From positions 124,001-188,000 of the forward strand of contig NZ_JACNMJ010000002.1 in the NCBI RefSeq assembly GCF_014526325.1: a stretch of 64,000 nucleotides of DNA. The letters run 5' to 3'. Below are positions 52,426-62,134 of this stretch, piece after piece; the stretch's first letter is position 1, and every line of letters begins with the position of its first letter. The notes beneath the pieces were generated by a model. It worked only from the letters and a program-made list of their open reading frames with translations, ran no database searches and was not told the DNA's origin. The stretch comes from Psychroserpens algicola (GTDB lineage: Bacteria > Bacteroidota > Bacteroidia > Flavobacteriales > Flavobacteriaceae). The translations under genes and the position numbers were made by a program.

Positions 52426-52871
52426 GTACTCTAAAAACGTAACTGCTGGAGGCTTGTTTCTCATATGTAAATAAGCGTATTGCCAATTATAAAGATGAAA
52501 TTGAAACCATTAAAGACGCTATTGAAAACAATGACAAAAGTAATGACGATGGCGATGATTCTGGCAATGGAAAATTGTTTAATGATTTAGAGAAAAACGC
52601 TCAGTATTTAAGCGATGCTACTAAAATGATAGATACGCTTAAAACGATTCACACCAATACCATTCATCAACACGTAGTTCTTGGTAGTTTGGTAAAAACG
52701 AATGTATCGAATTTTTACATAGCGCTCAGTATTGGAAAAATAGAGCTTGAAAATGATACTTATTTTGTGATTTCAAAGTCCTCTCCTATTGGCGAGTTGT
52801 TATATAATAAAACGACAGGCGATTGTATTACATTTAATAATACAACATATACAATTACTGAAATTAGATAA
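52422..52871 (+). pseudogene. GreA-like protein gene interrupted by an in-frame stop at codon 7
   Basis: The ATG at 52422 overlaps the previous stop as ATGA. It reads M-S-T-L-K-T and then TAA (52440-52442), after which the same frame stays open to 52871: LLEACFSYVNKRIANYKDEI, an acidic loop, then LEKNAQYLSDATKMIDTLKT and a beta domain ending TTYTITEIR. That is the coiled-coil plus FKBP-like arrangement of flavobacterial GreA-like proteins, whose N-terminus runs K-L-L-E-A-C without a break. One base change (AAA, CAA or GAA to TAA) explains it. It may be a pseudogene, a sequencing error, or rescued by reinitiation; the next standard in-frame start is TTG at 52575. Confidence 0.75.
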
Positions 52872-53544
52872 CAGATTCTCCGTTTAAGTTGGTTGTAAGG
52901 ACATCGCTCATATAGTCAAAAAACGGTCTGATTGCTTTAAAAGAGGCATTCACATCATCTATAAATCCCTCGCTTATGACTTCCTTATCACTGTAATGTT
53001 TTGTAAAGATGTACTGCTTCTTTTTTATTAAATCGATAGCAGGATGCGTTTTATCAAAATCTCTTGGTGCTGTTTTAAGTTCGTCACCAACAAACTCTCC
53101 CCAAACAGATTTGAAAGTTTTATCATTTATAATAGCTCTAATTTCTTGATCATCTTGTTCAAATTCTCTACGTATTCTCAATAAATCTTCTTTATTCGGT
53201 TCCCAAAATCCAGTAGCGATAAACGATTGATCATTTGGCTGAATGTGAACATAGTAGCCACCTCGTAATTCTGGTTTTTTTCTATGAAACGAGCCTCCGA
53301 AATGAGTTTTATAGGGTAATTTGTTTTTTGAAAATCGCACATCTCTATAAATTCTAAAGAGCTTAAATCCATCGACAACATCATGCTTATTTAAGGATTC
53401 ATAAATTAGATTATAAGCTTCCTTAGCTTTACGCTCATTAGCTTTAAACTCTTTTTTATGTGCATTAAACCAGTCTCTATCGTTGTTTTTTTCTAATTTT
53501 TTGAAGAAATCTAAAATATCTTTTGAGAATGTTGCAGTAGCCAT
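52864..53544 (-). CDS. DUF2461 family protein
   Basis: 226 aa: FSKDILDFFKKLEKNNDRDWF then NAHKKEFKANE, followed by RIYRDVRFSKNKLPYKTHFG and the GGYYVHIQPNDQSFIATGFW segment, all hallmarks of DUF2461 (TIGR02453). Cytoplasmic, function unknown. Its 3' end overlaps that of the GreA-like gene by 8 bp. Confidence 0.92.
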   Translation of the reverse strand: MATATFSKDILDFFKKLEKNNDRDWFNAHKKEFKANERKAKEAYNLIYESLNKHDVVDGFKLFRIYRDVRFSKNKLPYKTHFGGSFHRKKPELRGGYYVHIQPNDQSFIATGFWEPNKEDLLRIRREFEQDDQEIRAIINDKTFKSVWGEFVGDELKTAPRDFDKTHPAIDLIKKKQYIFTKHYSDKEVISEGFIDDVNASFKAIRPFFDYMSDVLTTNLNGESVI

Positions 53545-53572
53545 AAGGTTATAATTTTTTCAGATTAAAAGT

Positions 53573-53604
53573 ACAAAAAAAAGTCCCAATAAAAATTGAG
53601 ACTT
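53573..53604 (-). terminator. intrinsic terminator
   Basis: On the minus strand AAGTCTCAAT / ATTGGGACTT (one mismatch or wobble set) is followed by eight T. It lies about 25 bp after the stop of the exported-protein gene at 53628. Confidence 0.8.
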
Positions 53605-53627
53605 TCTTTTCTTAACCTAAGTATTTA

Positions 53628-54173
53628 TTAAAACTTAGCACTGTTCTTAAACTCTTCATTAACTAAAGTTTTAGTATCTGAATTATAATATTCAACTACA
53701 AAATTACCTTCGCTATTAAAGTATCCAATTCCAGAGTAATTATTAATGTCTAAAATATAATACTGTTTGTTTAAAGATAATATCGCAGATCCTAGCATGA
53801 CGTCATTTTCATCGGCCATCATAAACCCTTTGTCTTCAGCTTTAAATTTGAATGTATTTTTATCTTTAGTGTAGTAGATAATTTTATCCTTCGATTCATA
53901 AAATGGATCGTTATCATTATCAACACTCACTGTTTTAGTAACTTTTACTTTAGGAAAAACTCTAGGCGCATCGATAGTTCCTTTGTAATTAGGATCTGTC
54001 ATGACCTCTTGTTCTTTTTTGGTTGTCACTTTCACTTTGTTTTCAACAACTTTACCGTCTTCTACGGTTTTAATTGTTTTTACTTTTGTTTCCTCTACTT
54101 TATCAACCGGTTTATTTTGAGCATACGCTCCAGCGACCATTAGTAAAGAAAATGTATAAATTAAATATTTCAT
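53628..54173 (-). CDS. exported protein of unknown function
   Basis: 181 aa with a signal peptide (MKYLIYTFSLLMVAGAYAQ). The first mature part is charged and repetitive (VEETKVKTIKTVEDGKVVEN, low complexity), then a beta-rich domain (KYYTKD-like strands, YYILDINNYSGIGYFNSEGN). Function not recognised. It lies 72 bp after the small acidic lipoprotein on the same strand and has its own terminator. Confidence 0.65.
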   Translation of the reverse strand: MKYLIYTFSLLMVAGAYAQNKPVDKVEETKVKTIKTVEDGKVVENKVKVTTKKEQEVMTDPNYKGTIDAPRVFPKVKVTKTVSVDNDNDPFYESKDKIIYYTKDKNTFKFKAEDKGFMMADENDVMLGSAILSLNKQYYILDINNYSGIGYFNSEGNFVVEYYNSDTKTLVNEEFKNSAKF

Positions 54174-54245
54174 TTTGTTATAATTTTTAATGGTTCTATA
54201 TCTATTTAGCTAGACGTTCTAACTACGTTTGGTTTGGTTCTATTT

Positions 54246-54461
54246 TTAGTTATCATCACCAGCTTCTTCAGCAGCTTCTTCGATTTCATCCTGTAAATCC
54301 TCAGCTGCGTCTTTAACATCATCTGATGCATCTTCAATGTCATCTTTGACGTCTTCAATGGCTGATTCAACTTTTTCTTCTGGTGTTTTTTCATCTCTAC
54401 ATCCTGTAAATACTGTACTTACAGTAAATAGGAATAAAAATGCTACTAGTATTTTTTTCAT
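54246..54461 (-). CDS. small acidic helical lipoprotein
   Basis: 71 aa. Lipoprotein signal with C20 (TVFTGC), then ~50 residues of repeating acidic heptad-like sequence (VESAIEDVKDDIEDASDDVK, DAAEDLQDEIEEAAEEAGDD). It would be an outer-membrane-bound negatively charged helix, comparable in shape to YtxH- or CsbD-like stress helices. It sits in a stress-type block with MscS, Dps and CorA genes. Confidence 0.75.
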   Translation of the reverse strand: MKKILVAFLFLFTVSTVFTGCRDEKTPEEKVESAIEDVKDDIEDASDDVKDAAEDLQDEIEEAAEEAGDDN

Positions 54462-54584
54462 GTTTAATTTATTTAGTGTTTAACTGATTTGATTTTCAAA
54501 TCTATAGTTGCAATATCCATCAAAATGTTTGATGATATTTGCTCATATGATTTACATAGTGTTGCAAATACTTAAACTATTTAT

Positions 54585-55490
54585 TTAGTTTTTAGAAAAA
54601 GACTCTTCGACTGTTTTCGAATTATCAAGTGTTAATTGATTATCAAACTGTAATGTTCTTATTGGGAACGGGATATTAATATCTTCTTTATCATAGGCCT
54701 TCTTAATCTCGATAATTGCTTTTGTTTTAGCTTTTAGTTTTTCTAACATACTATCAGCATCTATCCAAAATCGACATAAATAATTGATTGAACTTCCACC
54801 AAATTCTGTGTAGTAAAATTCTACATCATCAGGACTTTCAACCTGATCAAAGGCATTTGAAATGGTTTCTTTAGTAAGTTGTTCAACCTGTTCTAAATCA
54901 GATTCATAGCCTACGCCGCATTCTAAAAACACTCTCATTTTTGTAGTTAATGAATAGTTTTTAAGCGGATTTTCTAATATCATTTTATTAGGTATGACAA
55001 CCATATTATTATCGGCTTCTTTCAACGTAAAATCTTTCAAATTAATATCAATAATTTCACCAGAATAGCCATTGGTTTCTACCCAATTACCTATTTGGAT
55101 TTTCTTTCTGAAAGAAATGACAACACCTGCAATCGTATTTGACAACGTGCCTTGTAAAGCTAAACCGATTACCAAACCAATAACTCCTGCACCTGTTAGT
55201 AACGATGTTAATGTTTTACTCAAGTCTAGTATACCTAATGCTAAAAACAAACCTAAGAGAACAACCATAACTGCACTAATCCTGGCAACAATGCTACTTA
55301 TGGATTCCTGCTGTACTTTTCTAGATACAATTTTGTACACAAATTTGTTGACATACTTAGCAATGAAGTAGGCACTTATGAGTACAATGATGGCTAAAGC
55401 TAGGTTTGGTAAGTTTTGTATAATAGCATCCAGCCATCCTAATAGTTTTTCTGATAGGTTACTAAATGCACTGTCTAATTGATCTTTCAT
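54585..55490 (-). CDS. small-type MscS mechanosensitive channel
   Basis: 301 aa with three transmembrane helices. The MscS pore helix and beta domain are clear: LLTGAGVIGLVIGLALQGTL, NTIAGVVISFRKKIQIGNWV, then GYSGEIIDINLKDFTLKEAD and NNMVVIPNKMILENPLKNYS. Length is close to E. coli MscS (286 aa). It should open on hypo-osmotic shock. Second MscS-family gene in the window, of a different subtype from the one at 49.3 kb. Confidence 0.92.
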   Translation of the reverse strand: MKDQLDSAFSNLSEKLLGWLDAIIQNLPNLALAIIVLISAYFIAKYVNKFVYKIVSRKVQQESISSIVARISAVMVVLLGLFLALGILDLSKTLTSLLTGAGVIGLVIGLALQGTLSNTIAGVVISFRKKIQIGNWVETNGYSGEIIDINLKDFTLKEADNNMVVIPNKMILENPLKNYSLTTKMRVFLECGVGYESDLEQVEQLTKETISNAFDQVESPDDVEFYYTEFGGSSINYLCRFWIDADSMLEKLKAKTKAIIEIKKAYDKEDINIPFPIRTLQFDNQLTLDNSKTVEESFSKN

Positions 55491-55641
55491 TTTTCTTTTT
55501 CTTTAGTTTAATTACTTGTATTATTTGTAAGGTAGATGAACTATCTAACCAATACTACAATATAGCAGTACTGGTTTGATAGTCTTTGCTTATACCAATA
55601 AGCTTTTGATGCTTATGCTATAATTATAAACTTAAGCTATT

Positions 55642-56145
55642 TTAAGATTCGATGAGATTAGGTTTTAGCTGTTCAGAAGTTTTCTTAGTCCATGCATTAA
55701 GCATCCAGCTAGATTTCTCTAATTCTCTTATGTAAGCACCAATTAAATCAATTGTACCTTCATCACTAGCACTGTTGGCTTTTTCGATAACAGTACTCAT
55801 TTGTTTCAATAAGATTTTATGATCATTGATAATTTCTTTGACCATATCCTTATCTGACTTTAATGGCGATACTTCTTGTACTTTAGAAATTTCTAAATAG
55901 TCAGAAAGCTTACTCATCGGATGGTATCTTAACGTTAAGATACGTTCGGCAATTTCGTCAATCTTCGTTCGTGCATCAGTATATAATTCTTCAAATTTAT
56001 TATGAAGATCAAAGAAATTCTCTCCAAGGATATTCCAATGGAAGTTTCTTAATTTTTGGTAATATACATGGTAATTGGCTAAAAGTGTATTTAATTCAAC
56101 TACTACCGGAATTAACTTTTCATCTTGCATATTCAAATAACTCAT
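55642..56145 (-). CDS. dps: Dps family DNA-binding ferritin-like protein
   Basis: 167 aa with the Dps four-helix bundle and interfacial ferroxidase site: KLRNFHWNILGENFFDLHNK contains the first His and the H/D-x-x-E segment, then FEELYTDARTKIDEIAERIL. It stores iron using hydrogen peroxide and protects DNA. No long lysine-rich tail, so DNA binding may be weak. Neighbours (MscS, CorA) suggest a stress-related block. Confidence 0.93.
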   Translation of the reverse strand: MSYLNMQDEKLIPVVVELNTLLANYHVYYQKLRNFHWNILGENFFDLHNKFEELYTDARTKIDEIAERILTLRYHPMSKLSDYLEISKVQEVSPLKSDKDMVKEIINDHKILLKQMSTVIEKANSASDEGTIDLIGAYIRELEKSSWMLNAWTKKTSEQLKPNLIES

Positions 56146-56264
56146 TTTGTTTGTTTTTTTAGTGTTAATAATTAATTACACTATATAAACTATGGGATAT
56201 TTGAATTTTGTCAAGTGGTTTAACAGCATTTAACCCTTTTGGGAATTGTTTAACTTAAATTATG

Positions 56265-57335
56265 TTAAAGCCAGTGCTTTCTTCTAAAATAAATTAACAT
56301 AAAAATAAACAGCACACACATCACTCCTATCAGTATAAAATAACCATATTCGGTATGGAGTTCAGGCATGTTTTCGAAATTCATACCATATATACCTGCA
56401 ATGAATGTTAATGGAATGAATATGGTAGCAATGATAGTAAGCACTTTCATGATCTCATTCATCTTATTACTAATAATCGTCATATACATATCCATTAAAC
56501 TCCATATCATTTCGCGATATAAATCAACAGATTCATTTACTTGTATAATATGATCATATAGATCCCGAAGATAACTGTGTGTTTTTTCTTCAATGAATGC
56601 ACATTCAATTTTCTCCATGCGATTGATAACTTCTCTTAGTGGATAAATGGAACGTCTAATTTTAAGAATTTCTTGTTTTAGTTTTTGAATGACTTGCGGT
56701 GTATCAGGACCAGTATCTTCAGATTGAAAAAGTGCACTTTCTAACTCTTCAACCTTATCGCCAAACGCTTCTATAACAGTAAAATAATTATCTACTATAG
56801 CATCTAGCAAGGTATACATTAAATAATCAGATCCCTGAGTTCTAATTCGTCCTTTAGCAGTACTCAAGCGTTCTCTTAAATCATCAAAAACGTCACCATC
56901 TGCTTCCTGAAAGGTTATGACATAATCTTCACCAACAATTAAACTCATATGTTCATAGTACAATTCGTCATCATTTTTTATGTATAACATTTTAAATACA
57001 ACGAAAAGATAATTTTCAAACTCTTCAATTTTTGGGCGTTGATTGGTGTTAACAATATCCTCGAGCGTTAAAGGATGTAAATGGTAATGCAAGCCAATAG
57101 TTTCTATGGCCTTAATATCATTTAATCCGTTAATATTAATCCAGGTTACATGATCATTTCCTTTAAAATCAAAAGCATCTTCGACACGATTAGAATTAAT
57201 GCTTTTGTATTGATCTTTTGAATAGTTTATAATTTCAACATCAGTAGTACTCGTTTGTTTTAGGCCTTTGTAAGCCATAGTACCTGGCGGAAGATTGGAT
57301 GCTTTATAAGATTTTTTTTTCTTTTTAACTTTCAT
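56265..57335 (-). CDS. corA: CorA family magnesium/cobalt transporter
   Basis: 356 aa. A long cytoplasmic N-terminal domain (VTWININGLNDIKAIETIGL, LTLEDIVNTNQRPKIEEFEN) is followed by two transmembrane helices at the C-terminus with the selectivity motif Y-G-M-N (IAGIYGMNFENMPEL) between them and a basic end (RRKHWL). It forms a pentameric Mg2+ channel in the inner membrane. Monocistronic, 119 bp upstream of dps on the same strand. Confidence 0.94.
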   Translation of the reverse strand: MKVKKKKKSYKASNLPPGTMAYKGLKQTSTTDVEIINYSKDQYKSINSNRVEDAFDFKGNDHVTWININGLNDIKAIETIGLHYHLHPLTLEDIVNTNQRPKIEEFENYLFVVFKMLYIKNDDELYYEHMSLIVGEDYVITFQEADGDVFDDLRERLSTAKGRIRTQGSDYLMYTLLDAIVDNYFTVIEAFGDKVEELESALFQSEDTGPDTPQVIQKLKQEILKIRRSIYPLREVINRMEKIECAFIEEKTHSYLRDLYDHIIQVNESVDLYREMIWSLMDMYMTIISNKMNEIMKVLTIIATIFIPLTFIAGIYGMNFENMPELHTEYGYFILIGVMCVLFIFMLIYFRRKHWL

Positions 57336-57501
57336 TGTAATATCTGAGTCGATGCAGATAAAAATATAAAAACTTTTTGGGATAGCTAGTGTCTATATGT
57401 TAATAAGTTTTACTAATGCAAATTGCTGTTTTAGAGTGGCTAAAATAATTAGTTTTGAAAAATCAATGAATCCCTTGCATATTGAATATATTTTTATTAA
57501 T

Positions 57502-57756
57502 ATGCAAGACTATTACTACAAATACAGATACATGGGAAGACCTCCAACAAGACCTATAAAATTCAGAGACGGATTTTATATAGAAATCCGAAATAAAGGT
57601 AAAAATACTGGAATTAAATTACACAGAGACACCAAAGAGCAAATGATGCGTACCATAAAAGAATATGAGCAAACAAAAGATGTTATTATTCTTGGTGAAT
57701 CTAAAAATGGAAAATGGGTAAATAAAACACCTGTTCTTCATATTGTAGAAGATTAG
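57502..57756 (+). CDS. small basic protein of unknown function
   Basis: 84 aa from the ATG at 57502; an ATG at 57532 (MGRPPTRPIKF) is an equally good start, and the frame is open further upstream to 57397 with unlikely sequence. Basic, with short strands (RDGFYIEIRNKGKNTGIKLH) and a helix (KEQMMRTIKEYEQTKDVIIL), reminiscent of small DNA-binding folds. Strong terminator follows. Function unknown. Confidence 0.6.
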   Translation: MQDYYYKYRYMGRPPTRPIKFRDGFYIEIRNKGKNTGIKLHRDTKEQMMRTIKEYEQTKDVIILGESKNGKWVNKTPVLHIVED

Positions 57757-57779
57757 AATTTATACAAATTTTAAGTGTC

Positions 57780-57836
57780 AAAACTCAATTCGATTTTATG
57801 TAAATCATAAAATCGGGTTGAGTTTTTTGATTTTTT
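57780..57836 (+). terminator. strong intrinsic terminator
   Basis: A 21-bp stem starting AAAACTCAA and closing TTGAGTTTT, including two G-T pairs, with a 5-nt loop and a long T-rich tail. It ends the small basic protein gene. Confidence 0.9.
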
Positions 57837-57887
57837 AGCAATAAATTTTATAAATTGTTGCGTTTAACTAACTAAAATCTATTTACA

Positions 57888-58310
57888 ATGACAAATTCTT
57901 TAAACAACAAACCACCTGTTTGGTTTTGGATTGTTGCCGTATTAGCACTTATTTGGAATGGCCTTGGCGTTCTTGCATATTTAGGTCGTGCTTTCATGAC
58001 TGAAGACATGGTAGCTCAACTTCCTCAAGAACAACAAGCTGAATTTTTAGTAGAATATCCTGCATGGTATACTGCTTGTTTTGCTTTAGCAGTGTTTTGC
58101 GGTGCCTTAGGCGCTTTAGCATTACTTATTAGAAAAAAATGGGCTACAATTTTATTTATAATCTCTTTTCTATGTGCTGCTGTTCAGCATGGCTATTTAT
58201 TTAGTACTGTTGACGATATGAGTTTAGCAATGCCAATTATGATATTAGTCATTTGTGCTTTCCTTATTTGGTTTGCAAAAATGGCAACAGCAAAAGGATG
58301 GATAAAATAA
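57888..58310 (+). CDS. four-helix membrane protein of unknown function
   Basis: 140 aa with four hydrophobic helices: PVWFWIVAVLALIWNGLGVL, TACFALAVFCGALGALALLI, WATILFIISFLCAAVQHGYL, and MPIMILVICAFLIWFAKM. The loop after helix 1 is acidic (MTEDMVAQLPQEQQAEFL). Relatives are sometimes labelled sugar transporter without evidence. Single gene with its own terminator. Confidence 0.75.
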   Translation: MTNSLNNKPPVWFWIVAVLALIWNGLGVLAYLGRAFMTEDMVAQLPQEQQAEFLVEYPAWYTACFALAVFCGALGALALLIRKKWATILFIISFLCAAVQHGYLFSTVDDMSLAMPIMILVICAFLIWFAKMATAKGWIK

Positions 58311-58331
58311 CTAACCAACCAATTTTTATCC

Positions 58332-58363
58332 AAAAAGGCATTAGATATTCTAATGCCTTTTTT
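58332..58363 (+). terminator. intrinsic terminator
   Basis: The perfect 9-bp stem GGCATTAGA / TCTAATGCC has a 3-nt loop, with 5 A before and 6 T after. Confidence 0.92.
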
Positions 58364-58413
58364 ATTACAATATAAATATTAGATTTGTTATGCTAACATC
58401 TTAACTAACGACT

Positions 58414-60141
58414 ATGAGTATTTCAACTCTCGATTGGATCATCATTATTTTCTTTTTAATTCTTTTTGCTGGTATTGGTATCTATGTATCAAAGCAAGCT
58501 GGTAAAGATTCTAAAGCATTTTTTCTTTCAGGTCGAAATATGCCTTGGTGGCTCCTTGGTGTGAGTATGGTGGCAACTACATTTGCTGCTGATACACCAG
58601 GTTTAGTAACACAGCTGGTAAGAGAAGGTGGCGTTTCAGGAAACTGGGTATGGTGGGCCATGTTACTTACTGGCATGCTTACCGTATTTTTTTATGCCAG
58701 ACTATGGCGAAAAAGTAATATTACTACCGATTTAGAATTTTATGAATTGCGCTACAGCGGAAAAATTGCAGGCTATTTAAGAGGCTTTAGAGCAATTTAT
58801 TTAGGTGTTATTTTTAATGTGATCACTATGGCAGGTGTATGCCTGGCTGGTGCCAAAATTGCCAATATATTACTTGGTATTTCGCAAAGTGAAATGTTAA
58901 TCTATTCATCAATAATAGTAGTGATTTATTCGGCTTTTGGCGGATTAAAAGGGGTTTTAATCACAGATTTCATTCAGTTTATAATTGCCATGATTGGAAG
59001 TATTTGGGCTACCATTTACATTGTAAATCTACCAGAAATTGGAGGCACAACAAATTTACTAACACACATCAACGTAAAAGATAAACTAGCCTTACTGCCT
59101 GATTTTAGTAATACTGAAGCTTTAATCACAGTACTTATCATTCCTTTGGCAGTACAATGGTGGAGTACTTGGTATCCTGGCGCAGAGCCAGGTGGTGGTG
59201 GTTATATCGCACAACGAATGCTTGCTGCTAAAAATGAAAAGCATGCTACTTGGGCAACCTTATTTTTCAATGTTGCACATTATGCAATTCGTCCTTGGCC
59301 ATGGATAATTGTGGGTCTGGCATCATTAATCATCTTTCCAAACTTAGAGAGTATCAATCAAACCTTCCCTAGCCTTTCGGCTTCAATGCAAGGTGAAGAT
59401 GTTGCTTATGCAGCTATGATGACTTATTTGCCGTCTGGATTAATTGGTATTGTATTGCTATCGTTGATTGCTGCGTTTATGAGCACGATATCAACTCAAC
59501 TCAACTGGGGAAGCTCGTATATCGTTAATGATTTTTATAAGCGCTTTATAAATCAGGATGCTTCAGATAAAAAACAGGTTTTAGTGGGTCGAATTTCTAC
59601 AATATCACTAATGATATTAGCTGCTCTGTTTTCATTTTTTCTTCAGTCGGCAGGTGAAGTCCTTAACTTATTATTACAAATTGGAGCAGGTACCGGTTTA
59701 CTATTTATTTTAAGATGGTTCTGGGGAAGAATTAATCCGTATAGTGAGATTGCTGCAATGGTCATTTCATTTGTTATTGCTGTGTTCTTTTTTATAAACG
59801 GAAAACTAGAAACTCCTATGATTGAGCTCGCTGGACACTGGCAATTGGTATTTGGCGTTGTTGTCACCACAATAGGCTGGATTTTAGTGACTTTACTAAC
59901 TAAACCTACAGATGCCAATACGCTAAACTCCTTTAACAGTTTAATCTTCGGAAGTGAATCTAAATTTAAAGGCTTTGGAATGAAGATTCTTGGATTCTTC
60001 TGTGGTGTAATTGGTGTTTACAGTATGCTTTTTGCTATCGGAAATTTTATCTATGGAAAAAACGGACTTGCCATAGGTCTTGTAGCCACTACAATACTTT
60101 GCGCTCTGGTTATCATAAGGTCGTTTAAATCTACCAAATAA
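58414..60141 (+). CDS. sodium:solute symporter (SSS family), probably sugar-type
   Basis: 575 aa with about 14 transmembrane helices. SSS features: LDWIIIIFFLILFAGIGIYV, FFLSGRNMPWWLLGVSMVAT with the sodium-site TTFAADTPG segment, YSAFGGLKGVLITDFIQF, and AAFMSTISTQLNWGSSYIVN with the second sodium-site serines. It is convergent, 11 bp apart, with a BadF-type kinase gene; relatives in Bacteroidota are taken to import sugars or amino sugars. The substrate is inferred from that neighbour only. A TAGATTTG -7-like box lies at 58380-58387. Confidence 0.9.
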   Translation: MSISTLDWIIIIFFLILFAGIGIYVSKQAGKDSKAFFLSGRNMPWWLLGVSMVATTFAADTPGLVTQLVREGGVSGNWVWWAMLLTGMLTVFFYARLWRKSNITTDLEFYELRYSGKIAGYLRGFRAIYLGVIFNVITMAGVCLAGAKIANILLGISQSEMLIYSSIIVVIYSAFGGLKGVLITDFIQFIIAMIGSIWATIYIVNLPEIGGTTNLLTHINVKDKLALLPDFSNTEALITVLIIPLAVQWWSTWYPGAEPGGGGYIAQRMLAAKNEKHATWATLFFNVAHYAIRPWPWIIVGLASLIIFPNLESINQTFPSLSASMQGEDVAYAAMMTYLPSGLIGIVLLSLIAAFMSTISTQLNWGSSYIVNDFYKRFINQDASDKKQVLVGRISTISLMILAALFSFFLQSAGEVLNLLLQIGAGTGLLFILRWFWGRINPYSEIAAMVISFVIAVFFFINGKLETPMIELAGHWQLVFGVVVTTIGWILVTLLTKPTDANTLNSFNSLIFGSESKFKGFGMKILGFFCGVIGVYSMLFAIGNFIYGKNGLAIGLVATTILCALVIIRSFKSTK

Positions 60142-60152
60142 TTGATGAGTAT

Positions 60153-61013
60153 TTATAACTGATTTGTATGGTAAGTCACTAACCCTTCAATAGGGCGTCT
60201 TTCAAAATTACCTACAGTAAAACCAAGTTCATCTGCTACTTCGCGTATTTCCTGCTCAGCAAAAAACGCAATTGATCCTGCAAAGTGAACAGGTACGCTT
60301 TTTAATTCTTGTCGGTATTGAAAAATCATATGGTCAGCAAAAACACGAATTCCATTTTTAATCATGTCCCTTATATAATCAGAATCTTTGTTTAAAAACA
60401 TAAACTCTGCAAAGCTCGCTAAATACGCATTCGGATTAGGCTGCTTGTATAAATTATATTTAATATAATCGGCGTCTAAGTTGTATTTATGTTCAAAAGC
60501 AACCTTTATATCTTCAGGCATTTTATTAAAGTAAAAGTCTTTAATAAGCTCTTTTCCGTAGTAATTCCCTGAAGCATCATCCATAAGAGAATAACCTAAT
60601 GATACGACACGTTGATGCAAATGTTCGCCATCATAGTAACTACAATTTGAACCCGTACCCATAATGCAAACAACAGCGGCTTCATCTTTATGATTTAATG
60701 TAGCTCTAACAGCTGCCATAGTATCTTCTTGGACATCAATTTCAGCGTTAATAAATATGGACATTAGTGCTTCAGTAAGCATTAGTTTTGGCTTTTCTGT
60801 TCCACAGCCAGCGCCATAGAAAAATACATGCGTCACTTGATGATTAAACTGCATGAGTTCATCACTACTACGAATTATTTTTTTAAGTTTCTTTTCTTTT
60901 AAAATGGCAGGATTAAGACCCTTAGTACGAATTTTTTCATGGAGTTGATTTCCATTAGTATCTACGACTATCCAATCGCATTTAGTTGAGCCACCATCAG
61001 TGATTAAAATCAT
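60153..61013 (-). CDS. BadF/BadG-type ATPase, likely N-acetylglucosamine kinase-like
   Basis: 286 aa of the ASKHA (actin/hexokinase) fold: phosphate-1 motif ILITDGGSTKCDWIVVDTNG at the N-terminus, GTGSNCSYYDG phosphate-2, DDASGNYYGKELI, and a late HFAGSIAFFAEQEI. It matches the BadF/BadG/BcrA/BcrD family branch annotated as N-acetylglucosamine kinase in Bacteroidota. It follows gap with a terminator between. Probably phosphorylates an amino sugar feeding glycolysis. Confidence 0.85.
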   Translation of the reverse strand: MILITDGGSTKCDWIVVDTNGNQLHEKIRTKGLNPAILKEKKLKKIIRSSDELMQFNHQVTHVFFYGAGCGTEKPKLMLTEALMSIFINAEIDVQEDTMAAVRATLNHKDEAAVVCIMGTGSNCSYYDGEHLHQRVVSLGYSLMDDASGNYYGKELIKDFYFNKMPEDIKVAFEHKYNLDADYIKYNLYKQPNPNAYLASFAEFMFLNKDSDYIRDMIKNGIRVFADHMIFQYRQELKSVPVHFAGSIAFFAEQEIREVADELGFTVGNFERRPIEGLVTYHTNQL

Positions 61014-61023
61014 GAGCTTAGTT

Positions 61024-61065
61024 AAAAAATAAATCCGCAGCTAAACTATTGATAACTGCGGATTT
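61024..61065 (-). terminator. intrinsic terminator after gap
   Basis: The 10-bp arms AAATCCGCAG / CTGCGGATTT are perfect, followed by a T run on the minus strand. It separates gap from the BadF-type gene. Confidence 0.9.
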
Positions 61066-61080
61066 AAAGTGAATTATTTA

Positions 61081-62094
<1,014 letters not shown>

Positions 62095-62134
62095 TTATTT
62101 CTATTACGTTATTATTCAGTTATTGTGTTTAGAA

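Noticed and set aside
52575-52871. Separate 98-aa gene starting at TTG
   Set aside because: The same frame is open back to codon 8 of the GreA-like gene and the upstream ATGA overlap marks the true start; the TTG is internal.
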